This document shows, in pieces, positions 1-5,448 of a stretch of DNA of 33,277 bases. The notes under the pieces were generated by a model. That model was not told the origin of the DNA and ran no database searches. It saw only the letters and a program-made list of their open reading frames with translations. Each line of letters opens with the position of its first letter. Within the stretch, counting starts at the first letter, position 1. Source of the DNA: an uncultured Clostridia bacterium (GTDB lineage: Bacteria > Bacillota > Clostridia > TANB77 > CAG-508); contig CALXNM010000015.1 of NCBI GenBank assembly GCA_944389745.1, positions 1-33,277 of the forward strand, read 5' to 3'. The translations under genes and the position numbers were made by a program.

Positions 1-20
1 GTATCTATAATATTTTTTGG

Positions 21-70
21 TTGAGACATTTTCTCAAATGATTTATTAAGACATTATCACAAATGAATCA
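21..70. repeat. Two tandem ~25-bp repeats, possible IS21-family end
   Basis: Two copies of a 21-bp unit (TTGAGACATTTTCTCAAATGA at 21-41 without its last base counted as exact, and 46-66) match at 18 of 21 positions with a period of 25 bp. Short repeats containing GACATTxTC next to an element tip are typical of IS21-family ends, where they bind the transposase. No transposase gene is inside the window, so an element would have to lie to the left. The reading as an IS end is inference from remembered family features. Confidence 0.35.
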
Positions 71-98
71 GATTTTTATTTTGAATAAATAAAATTAT

Positions 99-127
99 TT
101 GACATATAATAAAAAATATAGTATACT
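99..127 (+). promoter_or_regulatory. Strong sigma-A-type promoter for the antisense RNA
   Basis: TTGACA at 99-104, a 17-bp spacer and TATACT at 122-127. Predicted start is near 134. It drives a short transcript that ends at the terminator at 172-203 and faces the toxin gene. Confidence 0.75.
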
Positions 128-154
128 ATATTAAGCTTAAGCAAAGAGTTATTT

Positions 155-166
155 ATAAGATGACAA
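155..166 (+). repeat. Direct repeat DRa (ATAAGATGACAA)
   Basis: Identical 12-bp copy at 337-348. Because the two flanking transcripts run in opposite directions, each copy gives the two RNAs a stretch of perfect complementarity, as DRa and DRb do in par loci. Confidence 0.8.
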
Positions 167-171
167 TTATT

Positions 172-203
172 CGAGATATGTTGACCGCATATCTCTTTTT
201 TTT
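172..203 (+). terminator. Intrinsic terminator of the antisense RNA
   Basis: GAGATATG (173-180), loop TTGACCG, CATATCTC (188-195) and eight T at 196-203. The loop begins with a YUNR-type U-turn sequence (UUGA), a feature known from fast antisense pairing loops. Confidence 0.85.
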
Positions 204-216
204 GCAAATTTTGTAC

Positions 217-245
217 AAAAATAAAGCGGTTGACCAAACCGCTTT
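217..245 (-). terminator. Intrinsic terminator of the toxin mRNA
   Basis: A perfect 9-bp stem (AAAGCGGTT/AACCGCTTT, 223-231 and 237-245) with a 5-nt loop, followed on the minus strand by TATTTTT. The loop region reads UUGGUCAA in the RNA and is complementary to the antisense RNA loop. Confidence 0.8.
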
Positions 246-258
246 GATTAGCCTTGCT

Positions 259-348
259 CTAATCTTGAGTTTTTTGACTATCTTCGTTTTTATCATTACT
301 AAGTAATAATAAAACTATCAGACGCCAAATTAATTCATAAGATGACAA
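259..348 (-). CDS. Small membrane toxin peptide, Fst/holin-like type I toxin (29 aa)
   Basis: A 29-codon ORF begins at a TTG (348-346), eight bases after a strong GGAGG (361-357). The peptide starts MSSYE, continues with a short hydrophobic stretch (LIWRLIVLLLL) and ends in a charged, polar tail rich in D, K, E and Q. That plan (short N-terminus, one membrane segment, charged tail) fits Fst/TxpA/holin-like type I toxins, and MSxYE is a common beginning in the holin-like group. The hydrophobic stretch is short for a full membrane span. The start codon lies inside the direct repeat that pairs with the antisense RNA, and the Shine-Dalgarno is held in a 5' hairpin (361-388). An in-frame GTG at 357-355 overlaps the ribosome-binding site and is less likely. 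Assignment rests on architecture, not on a database match. Confidence 0.6.
   Translation of the reverse strand: MSSYELIWRLIVLLLLSNDKNEDSQKTQD
337..348 (+). repeat. Direct repeat DRb over the toxin start codon
   Basis: Second exact copy of ATAAGATGACAA. On the minus strand it reads TTGTCATCTTAT, starting with the toxin's TTG start codon, so pairing with the antisense RNA would cover translation initiation. Confidence 0.8.
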
Positions 349-360
349 AATACTCACCTC

Positions 361-388
361 CTTCATAAAGTATTTCCTTTATGAAAAG
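361..388 (-). promoter_or_regulatory. 5' UTR hairpin that sequesters the toxin Shine-Dalgarno
   Basis: CTTTATGAAG pairs with an upstream CTTTTCATAAAG (6-nt loop, two unpaired bases). The stem runs into the GGAGG at 361-357. Fst-type mRNAs carry a comparable upstream helix that limits translation. It lies at the extreme 5' end of the predicted mRNA. Confidence 0.6.
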
Positions 389-396
389 GTTTTTCT

Positions 397-425
397 ATTA
401 TACTTCATTTTCCAGAAAATTACAA
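397..425 (-). promoter_or_regulatory. Promoter of the toxin gene
   Basis: On minus: TTGTAA (425-420), 17-bp spacer, perfect TATAAT (402-397). Start predicted near 390, giving an mRNA of about 175 nt to the terminator at 217-245. Confidence 0.75.
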
Positions 426-455
426 TCTATTTATAAATATTTTTATAGCTTTGAA

Positions 456-521
456 TTATGTTAAGTAATATGGTATTCTCTTATTTAATACAACACCACG
501 ACAACGACATCTATCAGGCAT
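456..521 (-). CDS. Possible 21-aa peptide, uncertain
   Basis: ATG at 521 opens a 21-codon frame whose product begins MPDRCRCRGVV and is basic and cysteine-containing. An AGGA eight bases upstream is a weak ribosome-binding site. G+C is higher here than in the surroundings, and the stretch sits between the small-RNA terminator (551-601) and the toxin promoter. It could equally be an untranslated spacer. Kept only because the composition stands out. Confidence 0.2.
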   Translation of the reverse strand: MPDRCRCRGVVLNKRIPYYLT

Positions 522-550
522 ACAAACGTATCCTAACTATCATATAGAGC

Positions 551-601
551 AAAAAAACACCTCTAACCCATCCGAGTTTTAAAGCTCGAAAGCGGTTAGA
601 G
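551..601 (-). terminator. Two-tier terminator hairpin of the small RNA
   Basis: Outer stem 561-568 with 594-601, inner stem CGAG/CTCG, and an A run at 551-557 on plus (U run in the RNA). It would also stop read-through from tyrS. Confidence 0.8.
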
Positions 602-654
602 ATTTCAACCATTTGAGAGCACATCAGAATTCTATTTGAATTTTGATGACCCTT
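551..654 (-). ncRNA. Stand-alone small RNA candidate (~100 nt)
   Basis: A consensus promoter (661-689) and an intrinsic terminator (551-601) define a ~100-nt minus-strand RNA inside the tyrS 3' flank. It has a 5' hairpin (622-648: 10 of 11 pairs, 5-nt loop), a ~20-nt single-stranded linker, then a long terminator hairpin: outer stem CTCTAACC/GGTTAGAG, inner stem CGAG/CTCG. Seven U follow. No ORF with a ribosome-binding site fits. I do not recognise the family; it is not 6S, tmRNA or SRP RNA by size or motifs. Its closeness to the type I toxin locus may be functional or incidental. Confidence 0.5.
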
Positions 655-660
655 ATTCAT

Positions 661-689
661 ATATTAGCAAATATATTTATTTATGTCAA
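661..689 (-). promoter_or_regulatory. Consensus promoter of the small RNA
   Basis: On minus: TTGACA (689-684), 17-bp spacer, TAATAT (666-661). Predicted start near 654. Confidence 0.75.
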
Positions 690-739
690 GTTGGATTATT
701 GCTTCAATAAGCTTTTTTTATTTCTATCACTTTCTTTTT

Positions 740-1906
740 CTAAACAATTTTAATTATTTTGTTTTTCCCAAATTTAATTATATTTTCTTTATTTGTTAAT
801 TCAACTATTTCATTAATATCTGATACAACATCGTTATTTAGCTTTACGCCTTTTCCTTGTATCATTCTTTTAGCTTCACTTTTTGATGTTGCAAATTTAA
901 TTTTTACAAGTAAATCACATATTGGCATTTCTTTATTTTCATTACTTAAGTTTATTTCATCAATATCATCTGGTACTTCTCCTTTTGCAACACTGTTGTA
1001 TCTCTCCTCTGCGTCTTTTATAAATTCTTTTCCATGGTACATGGTTATTATTTCTCTTGCAAAAACTCTATGTGCTTCTACTACATCTTCTTTTATAATT
1101 TTTTCCGCTTCGCTTACAGGAATATCTGTTGTTAATCTAAAATATTCTAATAAACATTCATCTGGTATTTTCATTGACTTTTCAAACATTATCTCAGGTG
1201 CTTCATCTATTCCAATATAATTATCTAAAGATTTACTCATTTTTTCTTTTCCATCTAATCCAACTAAAAGTGGAAATGTAATTACAACTTGTCTTTCTTG
1301 TCCATAATCTTTTTGCAACTCTCTTCCTACTAACAAATTAAATGTCTGGTCAGTTCCGCCTATTTCAATATCAGCGTGTAGAGCAACAGAATCATAGCCT
1401 TGCATTAAAGGATATAGTAGTTCATGCATACTAAGTGGTAAATTATTTTCATATCTATTTTTGAAATCATCTCTTTCAAGTATCCTCGCAACAGTATATT
1501 TACTAGTTAAGCTTATAACATCTTTAAAATCCATCTTTGATAACCATTCTGAATTGTATGCAATTCTTGTTTTATTTTTATCTAATATTTTAGTAACTTG
1601 TTTTAAATATGTTTCACCAGACTGCCTTGTTTGCTCAAAAGTAAGTGGTGGTCTAGTTTTATTTTTTCCTGACGGATCTCCTATCATTCCTGTAAAATCA
1701 CCAATTACAAATACAACCTCATGTCCCATATCTTGAAAATGTTTTAATGCTCTTAAAACAACAGTATGACCCAAGTGTAAATCTGGTCTTGATGGGTCTG
1801 CTCCTAATTTTATAGTTAATTTTCTTCCACTTTTTAACTTTTCCTCTAATTCCTCTTCTGAAAATATTTGTACTGATTTTTGTTTAATCAATTTTAAATT
1901 ATCCAT
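740..1906 (-). CDS. tyrS: Tyrosine--tRNA ligase
   Basis: Charges tRNA-Tyr with tyrosine in the cytoplasm. The 388-residue protein has the class I signatures HLGH (44-47) and KMSKS (222-226), and a C-terminal S4 RNA-binding domain from about 327 to the end (SKSEAKRMIQGKGVKLNN region). Length and motif spacing fit the TyrZ-like bacterial subgroup. The start is preceded by GGAGAG at a usable distance. A T-box leader and a 32-codon ORF precede it; the ORF's TAA lies one base upstream of this ATG, so translation may be coupled. Expression should rise when tRNA-Tyr is uncharged. Identification is secure. Confidence 0.97.
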   Translation of the reverse strand: MDNLKLIKQKSVQIFSEEELEEKLKSGRKLTIKLGADPSRPDLHLGHTVVLRALKHFQDMGHEVVFVIGDFTGMIGDPSGKNKTRPPLTFEQTRQSGETYLKQVTKILDKNKTRIAYNSEWLSKMDFKDVISLTSKYTVARILERDDFKNRYENNLPLSMHELLYPLMQGYDSVALHADIEIGGTDQTFNLLVGRELQKDYGQERQVVITFPLLVGLDGKEKMSKSLDNYIGIDEAPEIMFEKSMKIPDECLLEYFRLTTDIPVSEAEKIIKEDVVEAHRVFAREIITMYHGKEFIKDAEERYNSVAKGEVPDDIDEINLSNENKEMPICDLLVKIKFATSKSEAKRMIQGKGVKLNNDVVSDINEIVELTNKENIIKFGKNKIIKIV

Positions 1907-1907
1907 A

Positions 1908-2006
1908 TTATATACTCTCCAATCTATTTTTATTTTTGATTATATTATATGAATTTTCATAGAAGAACCCTTGGATTATTGTTTTCATTCTAAACCATTG
2001 GGTCAT
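1908..2006 (-). CDS. 32-aa leader ORF between the Tyr T-box terminator and tyrS
   Basis: ATG at 2006 follows an excellent GGGGAGGTG ribosome-binding site. The product begins MTQWFRMKTIIQGFFYENSY and ends at a TAA one base before the tyrS ATG, in a different frame. The site is stronger than that of tyrS itself, so the ORF should be translated whenever the T-box permits read-through. It contains two Tyr codons (both TAT). Likely roles are translational coupling to tyrS or a leader peptide; an independent function cannot be excluded. No family is recognised. Confidence 0.5.
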   Translation of the reverse strand: MTQWFRMKTIIQGFFYENSYNIIKNKNRLESI

Positions 2007-2026
2007 AGCATCACCTCCCCTAAATT

Positions 2027-2265
2027 CAAAAAGTCAATTCACCCACTAAAGGACGAATTGACTCGTTGTACCACCTTTATTTACAATACTAAAATATCTA
2101 TTCAAATATCTTTTAATATTGCCTCATTATAGCTTATTCGTAGCCACACGTTAGTTACTTTAAGAATTGTAATTTGCAAATTTATATTCTAATAGTTTTC
2201 ACCAACCACTATCTCTCTTTTATTTGTAACTATAAATTGCTACTAAGTTTCTTTTTATAGCATAA
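2027..2265 (-). promoter_or_regulatory. T-box riboswitch (tyrosine) upstream of tyrS
   Basis: The leader has the hallmark T-box sequence AAAGGTGGTACAACG (core at 2064-2075 on plus) and a terminator hairpin at 2032-2063 (GTCAATTC/GAATTGAC) with a U run. Upstream is a Stem I with an AGUA element and a GAGAGA-U-GUGGUUGGUGAAAAC apical pattern. On the 3' side of Stem I a UAC triplet followed by A is a plausible Tyr specifier. The family senses uncharged tRNA and antiterminates; the downstream gene agrees. The 5' boundary is approximate. Confidence 0.9.
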
Positions 2266-2284
2266 CTAAATTTATTTTTATATT

Positions 2285-2851
2285 TTAAATATTTTTATTT
2301 CTAATATAATCTCCTGTAAATTCCTCTTTTAAAATATCCATACTTATTTTATCATAGTATTTACCGTTTGTAAAATTACATTTTCTTCTTCTACCATATT
2401 CTTTAAATCCACATTTTTTATAGCATGCAATGGCTCTTTCGTTAAATTCTAAAACATCAAGCTTTATATTATACAAATTCAAATAGTTAAAGCCATAATC
2501 TAGCATAAGCTTAATTGCTTCTGTTCCATAGCCTTTGTTTCTTGCTTTTTCATTTCCTATGCATATACCAAGTACTGCTGTCCTATCTACATGGTTTATT
2601 TTGTGCAAACCTATTGTTCCTATCATATTATCTTTAGCTTGTTCTATTATTAAAAATGCAATTTCATTCTCTGCACTATTCTCAAGGAACTTTTTTTCAT
2701 CCTCATATGTTGTTGCTATTTTACTTTTTCCTAGATAATCTGTTGTATTAAAGTCATTAAACCACATAGTAAGTTTTTCTATGTCATCTTCATTTACTAC
2801 CTTTGGAGATAAGTATATTCTATCCCCAATTATCTTTTTTATATACTTCAT
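2285..2851 (-). CDS. GNAT N-acetyltransferase, RimJ/RimL type
   Basis: A 188-residue GCN5-related acetyltransferase. The acetyl-CoA loop RNKGYGTEA lies at 104-112, followed by the helix and the C-terminal LYNIKLDVLEFNERAIACYKKCGF segment typical of the RimJ/RimL subgroup. The substrate cannot be told: ribosomal protein N-termini, small amines or antibiotics are all possible for this family. It is the last gene of a row of four small-molecule or protein-modifying enzymes (2285-5247), starting 15 bp after its neighbour with a GGGG-type ribosome-binding site. Confidence 0.85.
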   Translation of the reverse strand: MKYIKKIIGDRIYLSPKVVNEDDIEKLTMWFNDFNTTDYLGKSKIATTYEDEKKFLENSAENEIAFLIIEQAKDNMIGTIGLHKINHVDRTAVLGICIGNEKARNKGYGTEAIKLMLDYGFNYLNLYNIKLDVLEFNERAIACYKKCGFKEYGRRRKCNFTNGKYYDKISMDILKEEFTGDYIRNKNI

Positions 2852-2866
2852 GGTTTTTCAGCCCCT

Positions 2867-3925
2867 TTACTTTTTTAATATCTCTAAATATTTTTTACAA
2901 AATGCATCTAATTTTTCTATATTTTCTTTTGAATTATACTCTTTCATTAATTCATTTGCCACTTTATATGCCATATCATAATCTTTTTTACTAACTTCAT
3001 TATTTTCATATACTTCTTGTAGTTCGTCTTCATCTAATAAATGAATTCTGCCATCTGGAACTACTACAACATCTAAGTATAAATCATCTTCATATGGTAC
3101 TCCGTCTTCTTCACCAACTCTTCTTGCTATATCATAATACCATTCTACAACATTTTCTTTATCATCATATATTACCGTTAATGCATAATTTTTTCCATCA
3201 GGATATATTTCAAGCCATTTAAAATTATTTGCTAAAATACATCTGTTTTCCTCATCTACATACCATGGAAATTTAACTTTCTTTATATTTAACAAAGATA
3301 TATTTCCCTCAAATTCGTCATTTTTAATCTTTTTATTTTTATAGTCCTTTTCTAAAATATGATCAGCTTTATTTCTTCCATCAGCAAATCTCTTTTTTAA
3401 AGTTATCCAATATCTTTGTATTATTTTTCCATCATCTTCTACTTCGTTTTCTAAAATTCCTCCGTTTTTTATAATTGTTCTTGCAGAAGCTTTGTTTTCT
3501 TTTTCACATGTTATTAGTACATTTCCTATTCCTAGTTTTTTAGCTTCTTTTAAAGCTAAGCCTATCATTTCTGTACTATATCCTTTGTTTCTTTCAGAAG
3601 GTCTTATAGAATCCCCTATATGTCCCCCACATTTTAAAAGATAGTCATTTAGTCTATATCTAATTTGTATAAATCCTAATAATTTGTTATCTTCTTTTCT
3701 AATGGCAATGTATTGCACTGCTTGAACTCTTCCCTTTGCTTCAGCTTTTTCTTTAGATAAATCATCATTTACCTTTTGTATCCATTCCTCAAAGCTTCCC
3801 ATCTTTTCTATGCTTCCACTTCCATGTACTCTTTCTTCTCCATTATTTTTAAATTCTTCAACACATTCTAGTACTTGCTGTTTATATTCTTCTGTTGGTA
3901 TTACCAATTTCATTCTACTTTCCAT
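2867..3925 (-). CDS. GNAT acetyltransferase fused to a DUF402 domain
   Basis: A two-domain protein of 352 residues. Residues 1-175 form a GNAT domain with the acetyl-CoA loop ERNKGYSTEM (111-120). From about 178 to 320 follows a complete DUF402 domain. It begins with the KKRFADGRN stretch seen at the N-terminus of stand-alone DUF402 proteins and includes WYYDIA, DLYLDVVVVPDG and LLDEDEL with the acidic residues that bind metal. DUF402 proteins related to FomD and to the staphylococcal nucleoside tri/diphosphatase hydrolyse phosphoanhydrides or nucleotide-linked substrates. The fusion suggests acetylation and hydrolysis act on one substrate or pathway. There is no frameshift or stop at the junction. 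Substrate unknown. Confidence 0.8.
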   Translation of the reverse strand: MESRMKLVIPTEEYKQQVLECVEEFKNNGEERVHGSGSIEKMGSFEEWIQKVNDDLSKEKAEAKGRVQAVQYIAIRKEDNKLLGFIQIRYRLNDYLLKCGGHIGDSIRPSERNKGYSTEMIGLALKEAKKLGIGNVLITCEKENKASARTIIKNGGILENEVEDDGKIIQRYWITLKKRFADGRNKADHILEKDYKNKKIKNDEFEGNISLLNIKKVKFPWYVDEENRCILANNFKWLEIYPDGKNYALTVIYDDKENVVEWYYDIARRVGEEDGVPYEDDLYLDVVVVPDGRIHLLDEDELQEVYENNEVSKKDYDMAYKVANELMKEYNSKENIEKLDAFCKKYLEILKK

Positions 3926-3944
3926 TTAAATCAACTCCAATAAT

Positions 3945-4742
3945 TTATTTCTTTTCTACAATCGCTAAAATATGATTGCTATATCCAATTAAATCTTTCC
4001 TCTTACAATTTTTTAGATGATAATTCACATATATTCCAAATTCTTCATCATCTAATTTGTTAATATATTCTTGCATATTAGCAGATATTCCATCAGTCGC
4101 AATAGTCGCTAACTTTTTCACGTTATATTTATCTATTAACTTATCAAAATCTTTTACTTTATATGTCGCAAATATTTCTTCTGGAATTTTTTTTACATTC
4201 CAATTTTCATCACATAATTCTTTTAATCTTTTCATATTACCTTTTCTTAGTCCATATGATAACACCACTGCATCATCTGTAATATATGCTAAAAATATTT
4301 TTCCGCCTTTTTTAGTTAATCTAAGAGCTTCACTTATTGCTTTATTTATATCTTCATCATCATACAAATGATATAAAGGACCAAGTACTAATGTAATATC
4401 AAATGTATTATCAGCATACATATTTAAGTCTATACAATTACCTTGAATTGCATTTATATTCATTTTATCTGTTATTTTATTTTTTAATATATCCAAATTT
4501 TTATTAACTAATTCTACTGCATCTACTCTATATCCTTTTTCAGCATAATTTAGAGAATATCTTCCTGTTCCTGCACCTATTTCTAATATTCTATCACCGT
4601 TTTTTAAGTACTTCTCTATATATTTTGTAGTTGTTATATATTCAACCATGTGTGCTTTATCACGAATTAGTCTAGAATCCTCATCGTAATTATTATAAAA
4701 ATCATTTAATATTTTCTCCACTTTATTCAAATTACTATCCAT
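3945..4742 (-). CDS. Class I SAM-dependent methyltransferase
   Basis: A 265-residue cytoplasmic methyltransferase. Motif I, ILEIGAGTGRY, lies at 52-62; an acidic residue closes the second strand (VDAVELVNKN); NTFDITLVLGPLYHLYDDED is the motif IV region. Such proteins are common in Firmicutes and act on small molecules; the substrate is not evident. It lies 20-30 bp from acetyltransferase genes on both sides, so it is probably co-transcribed with them. Confidence 0.85.
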   Translation of the reverse strand: MDSNLNKVEKILNDFYNNYDEDSRLIRDKAHMVEYITTTKYIEKYLKNGDRILEIGAGTGRYSLNYAEKGYRVDAVELVNKNLDILKNKITDKMNINAIQGNCIDLNMYADNTFDITLVLGPLYHLYDDEDINKAISEALRLTKKGGKIFLAYITDDAVVLSYGLRKGNMKRLKELCDENWNVKKIPEEIFATYKVKDFDKLIDKYNVKKLATIATDGISANMQEYINKLDDEEFGIYVNYHLKNCKRKDLIGYSNHILAIVEKK

Positions 4743-4770
4743 ACTTCTATCACTTCTATTCTTTTACATT

Positions 4771-5247
4771 CTATTTAAAAATTTGTACTTGCATTTTCAT
4801 AGGTGTATATTTTATTCCATCAACTTCACTTTCTGCTCCCGTATCCTTAAATCCTAATTTATGATAAAATTCTTTCGCGTATGGTGAAGAATTAACTGTA
4901 ATAGATTCTAGTACTTTATTATTTTTTATACAGCTATCTTTCGCCTTTTTTATTAATTTTGTGGCAATTCCTTTTCTTTGATAATCTCTATCTACAAAAA
5001 GTAATGTAATATGTGTATATCCTGAAAATGCTATCATTCCAATAATTTTTTCATTTAATTTTGCTACATAAATTTTTAAATCTTTATCTAGTTTTTTTGA
5101 TATGCTTTCATAATTTGCAAATTTAAAGAAATTTTCTATTCCTTCTTTGCTATAGTCTGGTGCTTCAAATTCCATAAATACCTTTTTTACCAATTCTAAT
5201 GTTTCTTTTAAATCATGTATATTTAATTTTTCTATATTGCATTCCAT
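4771..5247 (-). CDS. GNAT N-acetyltransferase behind an attenuator leader
   Basis: A 158-residue GNAT protein with acetyl-CoA loop QRKGIATKLI at 90-99 and the C-terminal FYHKLGFKDTG signature. I start it at ATG 5247, preceded by GAGGTG at good spacing. A longer frame from 5319 would translate through the leader's terminator hairpin and lacks a ribosome-binding site. The gene has its own promoter (5406-5434) and a terminator-containing leader (5263-5399), so expression is probably switched by attenuation. It heads the acetyltransferase/methyltransferase cluster. Substrate unknown. Confidence 0.85.
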   Translation of the reverse strand: MECNIEKLNIHDLKETLELVKKVFMEFEAPDYSKEGIENFFKFANYESISKKLDKDLKIYVAKLNEKIIGMIAFSGYTHITLLFVDRDYQRKGIATKLIKKAKDSCIKNNKVLESITVNSSPYAKEFYHKLGFKDTGAESEVDGIKYTPMKMQVQIFK

Positions 5248-5262
5248 TATTTTCACCTCAAA

Positions 5263-5399
5263 ATAAAAAAGTCTTGCCAAGAAATCCTTTAAGACTCCTT
5301 TACAAGACTTATGTATCATCTCATTAAAAGTGTAAGTAACTTCTATTTTGTTACCCTTTACCGCTCAGGAGTTATCCCTAGGTAAACTCTTAAATTATG
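5263..5399 (-). promoter_or_regulatory. Attenuator leader of unassigned class before the GNAT gene
   Basis: Between a consensus promoter and the GNAT ribosome-binding site lies a ~135-nt leader. It can form UUUACC/GGUAAA and GUAAC/GUUAC helices, and ends in an intrinsic terminator (AAGTCTTG/CAAGACTT, 5269-5310) followed by U6AU3. ACUCCU in the 5' half could pair with AGGAGU inside the terminator hairpin, which would give an alternative fold. It lacks the T-box GGTGGTACC core and I could not match it to a known riboswitch consensus. A ligand-, antibiotic- or translation-responsive attenuator is inferred. Confidence 0.55.
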
Positions 5400-5405
5400 T
5401 AAATT

Positions 5406-5434
5406 ATTTTAACATATTGGTTTCTCTTTGTCAA
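5406..5434 (-). promoter_or_regulatory. Promoter of the GNAT/methyltransferase cluster
   Basis: On minus: TTGACA (5434-5429), 17-bp spacer, TAAAAT (5411-5406). It sits just after the argH stop and separates the cluster from argGH. Confidence 0.75.
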
Positions 5435-5448
5435 CCAAAAAAATTGGA

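Larger units (their letters stand above)
134..203 (+). ncRNA. Antisense RNA (antitoxin), type I TA, RNA II-like
   Basis: A ~70-nt transcript is predicted between a consensus promoter (99-127) and an intrinsic terminator (8-bp stem GAGATATG/CATATCTC, loop UUGACCG, then eight U). It carries the 12-base repeat ATAAGATGACAA (155-166), the exact reverse complement of the toxin mRNA over its start codon. Its terminator loop UUGACC is complementary to GGUCAA in the toxin mRNA terminator loop. The arrangement matches RNA II of the Fst/par type I toxin-antitoxin family (about 66 nt in pAD1): convergent genes, repeats near both 5' ends, contact at terminator loops. No usable ORF fits in the transcript. 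Function is inferred; expression is untested. Confidence 0.65.

Noticed and set aside
160..306. A plus-strand ATG frame giving a ~48-residue peptide with hydrophobic stretches, from the antisense-RNA promoter
   Set aside because: It runs through the strong terminator at 172-203, has no good ribosome-binding site, and its hydrophobic part is the complement of the toxin gene. The minus-strand ORF with GGAGG explains the sequence better.
759..1220. Plus-strand frames opposite tyrS and other minus-strand genes
   Set aside because: Ser/Phe/Leu/Ile-rich products with no start signals; shadows of AT-rich coding DNA.
5248..5319. A 24-codon N-terminal extension of the GNAT gene
   Set aside because: It is encoded by the leader's terminator hairpin, lacks a ribosome-binding site and is not family-like; ATG 5247 with GAGGTG is preferred.
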